Source: CAZYSK01 sp964649415 (GTDB lineage Bacteria; Chloroflexota; Anaerolineae; B4-G1). From it: a stretch of DNA of 64,000 nucleotides. Shown one piece after another: positions 58,522 through 64,000 of the stretch (its first letter is position 1; the number at the start of each line of letters is the position of its first letter). The translations under genes and the position numbers were made by a program. The stretch covers positions 1 through 64,000 of the forward strand of contig CAZYSK010000021.1 of the NCBI GenBank assembly GCA_964649415.1, in the 5' to 3' direction. Under the pieces are notes generated by a model. It was not told where the DNA came from. It saw only the letters and a program-made list of their open reading frames with translations, and did not search any database.

Positions 58522-61500
58522 ATGGCCAATATACCCAATCCAGTAGGCGGCCGGGCCGCTTGGGAACTGATTGTGGGTGATGCCGAGACGCATCGCTGGG
58601 CCCGGACCATCGTTCGAAACTGGGGTTTCTTGCTCGTTGCCTTTGTCCTACTAGTTGTATGGCTACCTGCCAGAGGGACAAGCACAGGCACGCAGGTACT
58701 CCTCTGGAACGCCGCGTATTTCGCTTACTTGCTGGTCCTCGAGATCCTGTCCCTGCGGGCCAATAGAGGGCACGTGCAAGCCGCGCAGCTCTATGAGGCC
58801 CACCTTTTCCGCCTCTTCCGGGTTCACTTCAACCTCGCCATGATCGCCATCCTCGCGCTGGTATCGCCATTACCAGCTTCCAGCTACCTCTGGTTCTTCT
58901 TCTCGATGCCCCTGCTGGCCACCATCGGCTATTCCGGCAGCCTCTCCTCAGTGCTGTTGGTCTATCTGGAAGTCTGCGCGGCTATCTTCCTCCTGACCCT
59001 CGCCCAAGGGGGTCCCCTATCTCTGGCACTGGCTACGATGGCCGCCAAGGACGCCGTCCTGGGCCTGCTGGCCGCGATCCTATACTTCTTCGTCCGCCTA
59101 TCCCCCAGGGTGAGAGAACAGAGCACGCTGCTGGAAGCGGCCAGCACCCTCATGCAGGTCCTGGATCGAGACGAGCTCAGCCGGGTGCTGGCCGATGCCG
59201 CCAAGGCCGGAACCCATCACTCAGAGGCAGCCGTCGTCCATCTCCTCGAGGGCCAGGACGACAGGACGCTCGTCCCCAGGGGGTCTTCGCACATCGACCT
59301 GAGCACGTTGGGCCGGTCACTGATGAACGTCGGGGAGGGAATCGCCGGTCACGCCATTGAGAGCCGCAAGACGATCAATGTGGCCAACGCAGACGCAGAC
59401 GAACGCTACCACCGGCTTCCAGAGTCCTTCACGCGAGTCAGGTCTCTCCTTGTCGCTCCCATGTACGTGGGCGACAAAGACGTGGGCACCATCAGCGTAC
59501 ACAGCAGCAAGAAAGGGGCCTTCAGCAGACGGGACGCGCGGTTCCTGACCGTGCTTGCCGCCCAGGGAGCAGTGGCCATCGCCAACGCCGAGCTCTTTGG
59601 CAGCCGGACGCGGCAGCGGGAGCAGATAGCCAACGTCTTGGAAGCCAGCCTCTCCTTCCACCTGGATCAGCCGCGCCAGGCACTGCTGGAGGCCATCGCC
59701 AGCGCCGCGTGCGAGTGCTGTGGCTACGGCATGGCGCTCGTCGGCCTGCTGAAGGGGACCACCGATCGGGTCACGGTTGCGGGTGTATCAGGAGTACCTG
59801 ATGACGCCGCGCGCAGGCTGATGGGCGAGGGCGTCTCACGCGAGGAACTAAAGCCCCTGCTCCAGGACGATTTCCGCATCAGCCGGTCACACTTCGTCAG
59901 GCACGATCGCCGTCCCCCATCTGTCGGTCTAGGGCCATACGGCTTCAGCCCAGACCTGGGCCAGCGTCGACCCGGAGAGTGGCACCAGGACGACAGGCTA
60001 ATCGTGACTATTCAGACACAGAGGGAAGAGGTCCTGGGGTACGTCTTCGTCAACGACCCCAAGGATCGACAGTTGCCCTCCCTCGACACCATTCAAGCCC
60101 TGGAGATCCTGGCCAGCGTGGCGGCTATCGCCATCCAAAACGCCCGCCTGTTCGAGCAGGCTCAGGAAGAGATCATCGAGCGCAAGCGAATGGAAGAGAT
60201 GCTGGCCAGGGAGCAGCACCTGTGGCAGACGTTCATGGACAACGTGCCCTACAACACCTACTTCAAGGATTCCGAGAGCCGTTTCATCAAGATCAACCGG
60301 TCCCTTGCCCGTTGGTTCGGTCTTGACGAACCCTCCCAGGCGATAGGCATGACGGACTTCGACTTCTTCACGCAGGAACATGCTCAGCAGGCATACGACG
60401 ACGAGCAAGTGGTGATGCGAACCGGCCAGCCTCAGCTGAGCAAGGAGGAGAAAGAGACGTGGCGTGACGGTCACGTGACCTGGGTGATAACAACCAAGAT
60501 GCCCCTATGCGATGAGAAAGGGCGCGTTGTCGGCACGTTTGGCATCTCCAGAGACATCACCCAGCGCAGGCACATGAGGGACGAAATCCGGCGACGTAAC
60601 CAGGAACTGGCCCTACTGAACCAGGTAGGGCAGGCGCTCGGCTCGACCCTCGAACTCGATGAACTGCTGACCACGCTCTTGGATCAGTTGCGTTGTCTCA
60701 TGAACGTGACCGCCACGTCGGTCTGGCTGGTCGATCAGGAGACGCAGGACATTGTCTGCCGGCATGCCACCGGCCAGAAGTGCGAGATCGTGCGTGACTG
60801 GCGACTGCGGCCAGGGGAAGGGTTCGTCGGCTGGGCGATTCGCACCGGCAGGAGCCTGGTCGTGCCGGACGCACCGCTGGACGATCGCCACTTCAGAGGC
60901 GTGGCCGACAAAACTGGAATTGGGATAAGGTCCACGCTTCTCACCCCACTGCGGGTCAAGGATGATGTGATTGGCGTGCTCCAGGTGATGGACACGGAGG
61001 CAGGTTGCTTCGAGGAAGCGGACCTGGACTTCCTGGAATCACTGGCGTCGAGTGCGGCCATTGCCATCGCGAACGCACGGCTGTACGAGGAGACCGATAG
61101 GCTACGAGCCTTCAACCAGGACATCGTGCAAAGCCTGGAGGAGGGGATCATCATCGAGGACGAAGTGGGCCAGATCACCTTCATCAATCCGAAAACCACG
61201 CAACTGCTGGGCTATTCCGCTGAGGAGCTGATCGGCCAGCCTTGTGGGATCACCGTGGCTCCAGAGGAGAGAGATAAGGTCGCGGAAGAAAACGCCAGAC
61301 GACGCCGAGGTATCGCCAGCCAGTACGAAACGGTGATGCTGGCCAAGGACGGACGGCGAGTGCCTGTGCTCGTCAGTGCCAAGCCTCTGGAGGAAGACAG
61401 GGTGTTCAAGGGCGTGTTGGCCGTCTATACCGACATCACCGACGCCAAGCGGCGAGAGACGCGCCTGCACGAATACTTGTCCAGCGTGACGAACAACCTG

Positions 61501-62640
61501 GCGCGGCATACCAGCCTGGAAGGTCTGTACGAGTTCGTCGTCAACGCAGGTGCCAGACTCCTGTCAGCGCGAGATTGCTCCATGTTCCTGGCCGCCGAAG
61601 CGGGTGACCACGAACGCTATCTCAATCTCGTGGCTACGACCGGGCCATCGGGAGGCAGCCATAGCCTGGAGATCAGCAACACCACCGGTGCCCAGCGCGG
61701 GCCGATCGTTCGCACTGCCCAGACGTGCCGGCCGATCCGCCTGATTGGAGACGATATCTCACGGCATCCACCCTCGAACGAGGACCTCGGGAGAGAGCCG
61801 GGGTGGGATTCCGACCCCAGGGCCACTCACAGTCTGCTCACGGCGCCTATGTGTCTGCCTGACGGACGGCTCGTCGGCGTTCTGGTGGCGCGGGATACAG
61901 ACGTCGCCGGTGGCTTCTCGGAATTGGACGAGGAATTGCTGTACACACTGGCTACCGACGCGGCAGCCGGGATTGAGCGCGTCACGGATGTAGACAGGGT
62001 CCGCGACGAGGCGATTCGTGCCGAGCGAAAGCGCCTCGAGGCCGACCTCCACGAGGCGATAAATATGCTCGCCACCGGCGTACGATGGGAGGCCGAGATC
62101 CTCTCCGACGAGATCAACCGCGGCAATCTGGACGAGGCGCGCCACGCTCTGACGAGGTTGCAATTGGCGCGCACGCGTACCTCCACCGATCTGCGCTACA
62201 TACTCGAAGACCTGCGCGACCCCACCTTGGAGCGAGAAGGTTTACTCGCCGCACTGAAGAAACGGGCAGACCTGATCGGGCATGGCTGCATCCAGGTACA
62301 CGGGGACGCGTGGGAGCCGCTACCTCCGGAAACCGAGGGTATACTCTACCGGGTTGGACAGGAGGCGATGGACAACGCGGTCAAGCATTCCGGCGTTATG
62401 GAGAACCCCGGCATCCGGATCGACGTCATGGTCGAACGAACCGATAGTCTGGCCAGGCTCTGTGTATGCGACGATGGCGTGGGGTTCGGCGTAGAGGAGG
62501 TCCTGACCCAGCGGCACAAATGGGGCCTGCGGCGGCTTCGCGACACGTTACACCAGATGGGAGGGAGGTTGGCGCTTGATTCCGCGCCAGGCAGAGGAAC
62601 GACTGTCTGCGCAACGGTCAATCTTGCTAAGGCCGGCTAG
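58522..62640 (+). CDS. Large membrane histidine kinase with multiple GAF and PAS domains
   Basis: 1372 residues. About five or six helices (35-205) are followed by GAF1 (about 210-355), GAF2 (365-545), PAS1 (563-685, FMDNVPYNTYFKDSESRFIKINRS), GAF3 (696-855), PAS2 (862-985, EEGIIIEDEVGQITFINPKT) and GAF4 (985-1150). The HisKA_3-type helix ERKRLEADLHEAINML has the phospho-acceptor His1177 followed by Glu instead of Asp. The HATPase domain has EAMDNAVKHSG (N-box), DDGVGFG and SAPGRGTTVCATV. Four GAF domains suggest integration of several ligands, light or redox cues. The NarL-type regulator starts 73 bases downstream and is its likely partner. Confidence 0.92.
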   Translation: MANIPNPVGGRAAWELIVGDAETHRWARTIVRNWGFLLVAFVLLVVWLPARGTSTGTQVLLWNAAYFAYLLVLEILSLRANRGHVQAAQLYEAHLFRLFRVHFNLAMIAILALVSPLPASSYLWFFFSMPLLATIGYSGSLSSVLLVYLEVCAAIFLLTLAQGGPLSLALATMAAKDAVLGLLAAILYFFVRLSPRVREQSTLLEAASTLMQVLDRDELSRVLADAAKAGTHHSEAAVVHLLEGQDDRTLVPRGSSHIDLSTLGRSLMNVGEGIAGHAIESRKTINVANADADERYHRLPESFTRVRSLLVAPMYVGDKDVGTISVHSSKKGAFSRRDARFLTVLAAQGAVAIANAELFGSRTRQREQIANVLEASLSFHLDQPRQALLEAIASAACECCGYGMALVGLLKGTTDRVTVAGVSGVPDDAARRLMGEGVSREELKPLLQDDFRISRSHFVRHDRRPPSVGLGPYGFSPDLGQRRPGEWHQDDRLIVTIQTQREEVLGYVFVNDPKDRQLPSLDTIQALEILASVAAIAIQNARLFEQAQEEIIERKRMEEMLAREQHLWQTFMDNVPYNTYFKDSESRFIKINRSLARWFGLDEPSQAIGMTDFDFFTQEHAQQAYDDEQVVMRTGQPQLSKEEKETWRDGHVTWVITTKMPLCDEKGRVVGTFGISRDITQRRHMRDEIRRRNQELALLNQVGQALGSTLELDELLTTLLDQLRCLMNVTATSVWLVDQETQDIVCRHATGQKCEIVRDWRLRPGEGFVGWAIRTGRSLVVPDAPLDDRHFRGVADKTGIGIRSTLLTPLRVKDDVIGVLQVMDTEAGCFEEADLDFLESLASSAAIAIANARLYEETDRLRAFNQDIVQSLEEGIIIEDEVGQITFINPKTTQLLGYSAEELIGQPCGITVAPEERDKVAEENARRRRGIASQYETVMLAKDGRRVPVLVSAKPLEEDRVFKGVLAVYTDITDAKRRETRLHEYLSSVTNNLARHTSLEGLYEFVVNAGARLLSARDCSMFLAAEAGDHERYLNLVATTGPSGGSHSLEISNTTGAQRGPIVRTAQTCRPIRLIGDDISRHPPSNEDLGREPGWDSDPRATHSLLTAPMCLPDGRLVGVLVARDTDVAGGFSELDEELLYTLATDAAAGIERVTDVDRVRDEAIRAERKRLEADLHEAINMLATGVRWEAEILSDEINRGNLDEARHALTRLQLARTRTSTDLRYILEDLRDPTLEREGLLAALKKRADLIGHGCIQVHGDAWEPLPPETEGILYRVGQEAMDNAVKHSGVMENPGIRIDVMVERTDSLARLCVCDDGVGFGVEEVLTQRHKWGLRRLRDTLHQMGGRLALDSAPGRGTTVCATVNLAKAG

Positions 62641-62713
62641 TTTGCACGTGATGATAGCCAAGCAACAACCCATTCATACATATAATCAGTCCCACATCAA
62701 AGGAGGTGAAGAA

Positions 62714-63331
62714 GTGGCTGGAATCATCCGAGTCCTGGTGGCAGACGACACCGATATCGCTCGGGAGGGGATGAGGCGCATCCTGACAAAGGAGGAGGAT
62801 ATTGAAGTCATCGGCGAGGGAGCTTCCATTAGCGAAGCCGTGCAGAAAGTGCACGAACTGCACCCCGATGTCTTGCTGCTTGATCTAAAGTGGTTCACAG
62901 ACGAGAAGGCAGGTATCGAGGCAATTCGCCGTCTCACCAGCGAGGTCCCTGAGACGAAGATCGTCGCCATCACCGTCTACCCGCACCTTATCGAGTTGGC
63001 AAAAGCTGCCGGTGCTTTGGCTGCTATCCCAAAGGAAATCCCCAAGCAACAACTGGTCAACGAGATCCGCGGCGTCCACAAACTGCCGCCCCCACCTGCC
63101 CCCCCAACCCCGGAAGCTCCTGTAGAGGAGCTCACCGGACGCGAGTTGGAAGTACTGGCCTTGCTGGCCAAGGGCAAGACGGACAGGGAGATCGCAGCGG
63201 CGCTGAATATCGCCGCGAGCACGGCCAAGAATCACGTCAGCCACATCCTGGCCAAACTGAATGTGTCGAATAGGGCCGGCGCAGTCGCCCTGGGTTACGA
63301 GCTTAGGCTCTTGCACACAGAGTCAGCGTAG
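62714..63331 (+). CDS. NarL/FixJ-family response regulator
   Basis: 205-residue transcription factor. The receiver domain (about 5-120) has the acid pair in VLVADDTD and phospho-acceptor Asp57 in VLLLDLKWF. The usual D-x-x-M-P-x-x-G after the Asp is replaced by D-L-K-W-F-T-D-E-K-A-G. A Pro-rich linker (about 124-136) leads to a LuxR helix-turn-helix (LTGRELEVLALLAKGKTDREIAAALNIAASTAKNHVSHIL). GTG 62714 is chosen for a near-perfect AGGAGGTG five bases upstream; the open frame reaches back into the kinase gene. Confidence 0.92.
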   Translation: MAGIIRVLVADDTDIAREGMRRILTKEEDIEVIGEGASISEAVQKVHELHPDVLLLDLKWFTDEKAGIEAIRRLTSEVPETKIVAITVYPHLIELAKAAGALAAIPKEIPKQQLVNEIRGVHKLPPPPAPPTPEAPVEELTGRELEVLALLAKGKTDREIAAALNIAASTAKNHVSHILAKLNVSNRAGAVALGYELRLLHTESA

Positions 63332-63348
63332 CACCCATCCGCGCAAGA

Positions 63349-63382
63349 AGAAACCAGGTTTTCCGGAAAAAAACCTGGTTTC
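63349..63382. repeat. AGAAACCAGG palindrome
   Basis: AGAAACCAGGTTTTCCGG...CCTGGTTTC at 63349-63382, sixth member of the family in this window, 18 bases after the regulator stop. Confidence 0.85.
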
Positions 63383-63404
63383 AAAGGGCAGCAGCAACAC
63401 GAAA

Positions 63405-63431
63405 AGCCCCGGCTCATAGAGCCGGGGCCTT
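63405..63431. terminator. Bidirectional terminator between convergent genes
   Basis: AGCCCCGGCTC (63405-63415) pairs with GCCGGGGCCT across a five-base loop, ending in TT; AAAA flanks the other side. It separates the regulator (ending 63331) and the thioesterase (ending 63514). Confidence 0.75.
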
Positions 63432-63513
63432 CGATTTGCACCCGACAAGTGTCCCTGCGCCTCTGCGCCCTTGCGTCTCTGCGTTGAAAACGCCCCTTCC
63501 ACCTAATAGCCCG

Positions 63514-63978
63514 CTATTCGTACACCCGCCAATACGGCTTCTCCGCCTCCCATCGCTCGCCGAACTCCTCCGGCACGTTCGCCACGACGCCCTCGCACTC
63601 GGCCGTCACTGTGCCGTCCGGAAGGCGGATCTCGCCCGCCACCCGCGCGCCCATGCCGCTCATGCGTTCCACCCACCCCACCGCCGTCAACGGGGTCTCC
63701 GTCGGCGTCGGGCGGCGGTAACGCACAGTGAGCCGCAGCGTCGCCATCAACGCGTCGTCTGATCCGTGCAGCAGTACCGCCCGCCCCGAGACCTCGTCCA
63801 GGATAGCGGACACGATGCCCCCGTGGACCACGCCGGGGTAGCCTTGGTACTCGTCCGGCACGCTGATCTCGGCCCGCACCTGCTCGGCCTCGGTGTCCTC
63901 GTAGAACGCCAGCTTCAGCCCGACCGGGTTCTGGAGGCCACACACGAAACACATCCGGGAGTTGCGTTGCTTGTTCAT
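63514..63978 (-). CDS. PaaI-like hotdog-fold thioesterase
   Basis: 154 residues with one hotdog domain. The start CFVCGLQNPVGLKLAFYED is a common signature of this thioesterase subgroup. GYPGVVHGGIVSAILDEVSGRAV holds the HGG turn and the catalytic acidic residue on the central helix; LTVRYRRPTPTETPL is the typical last-but-one strand. It likely hydrolyses an acyl-CoA, of unknown chain. ATG 63978 follows AGGGGAG. Confidence 0.88.
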   Translation of the reverse strand: MNKQRNSRMCFVCGLQNPVGLKLAFYEDTEAEQVRAEISVPDEYQGYPGVVHGGIVSAILDEVSGRAVLLHGSDDALMATLRLTVRYRRPTPTETPLTAVGWVERMSGMGARVAGEIRLPDGTVTAECEGVVANVPEEFGERWEAEKPYWRVYE

Positions 63979-64000
63979 AGCGGATGCTCCCCTTGGTCCT

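Noticed and set aside
1..64000. Prophage, transposon or integrative element boundaries
   Set aside because: No transposase, integrase, phage structural gene or tRNA-end duplication was seen; only non-autonomous repeats.

Overview
The window is high-GC bacterial DNA that looks like a Chloroflexota (Anaerolineae-type) chromosome. This is inferred from NarL/LuxR-family two-component proteins, many multi-GAF/PAS sensors, TPR and PPC-domain proteins, an ADP-forming acetyl-CoA synthetase, and many dispersed perfect palindromes. Two runs of exactly 100 N (34760-34859 and 45651-45750) show it is a scaffolded assembly, probably metagenomic. Both runs lie inside repeats. No rRNA, transposase, integrase or cas gene was found.

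Layout. 0.1-2.5 kb: a 7TM-PAS sensor kinase fused to a NarL-type regulator, broken by one frameshift. 2.8-6.1 kb: a GNAT gene, then a PadR-methyltransferase-AbrB-like-CPBP operon behind a perfect-consensus promoter with an inverted repeat over it. 6.4-13.2 kb: RseP, a HEAT protein, a gluzincin, a DEDD exonuclease, a PflX-like radical SAM protein, acylphosphatase and a FecR-like protein. 13.3-24 kb: radC, then a minus-strand energy-metabolism cluster (pyruvate kinase, enolase, a BioD/DRTGG protein, ADP-forming acetate-CoA ligase). 24.07-24.49 kb: tmRNA with its own promoter. 24.5-34.1 kb: ThiF-like, Eis-like GNAT, RNA 2',3'-cyclic phosphodiesterase, a LOG-like protein, MoxR/DUF58, a VTT protein and two MFS transporters.

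34.2-42.9 kb is the most unusual gene region. A P-loop NTPase is coupled to a protein made of near-identical 40-residue TPRs (minus strand). It is divergent from two DUF488 genes, a probable dual-OB protein and a RecQ helicase with a TPR-like N-terminal extension (plus strand). 43-50.7 kb holds a GNAT, a 2x[4Fe-4S] protein paired with a core-MetE-like protein, an NAD-dependent epimerase whose 3' end is tandemly duplicated at an assembly gap, uridine kinase, a ResB-like pair, tRNA-Thr(CGT) and an atypical SDR. 51-54 kb has mreB and a TIM-barrel glycosidase-like gene.

54.1-57.0 kb carries an orphan CRISPR locus. It has a structured leader, 16 identical 37-bp repeats plus degenerate trailer repeats, and a second decayed copy of the trailer 924 bp downstream. 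57.2-64 kb has a coiled-coil membrane protein, a 1372-residue multi-GAF/PAS histidine kinase with its NarL-type regulator, and a PaaI-like thioesterase.

Reading was by eye. Family names rest on recognised motifs, not on searches.
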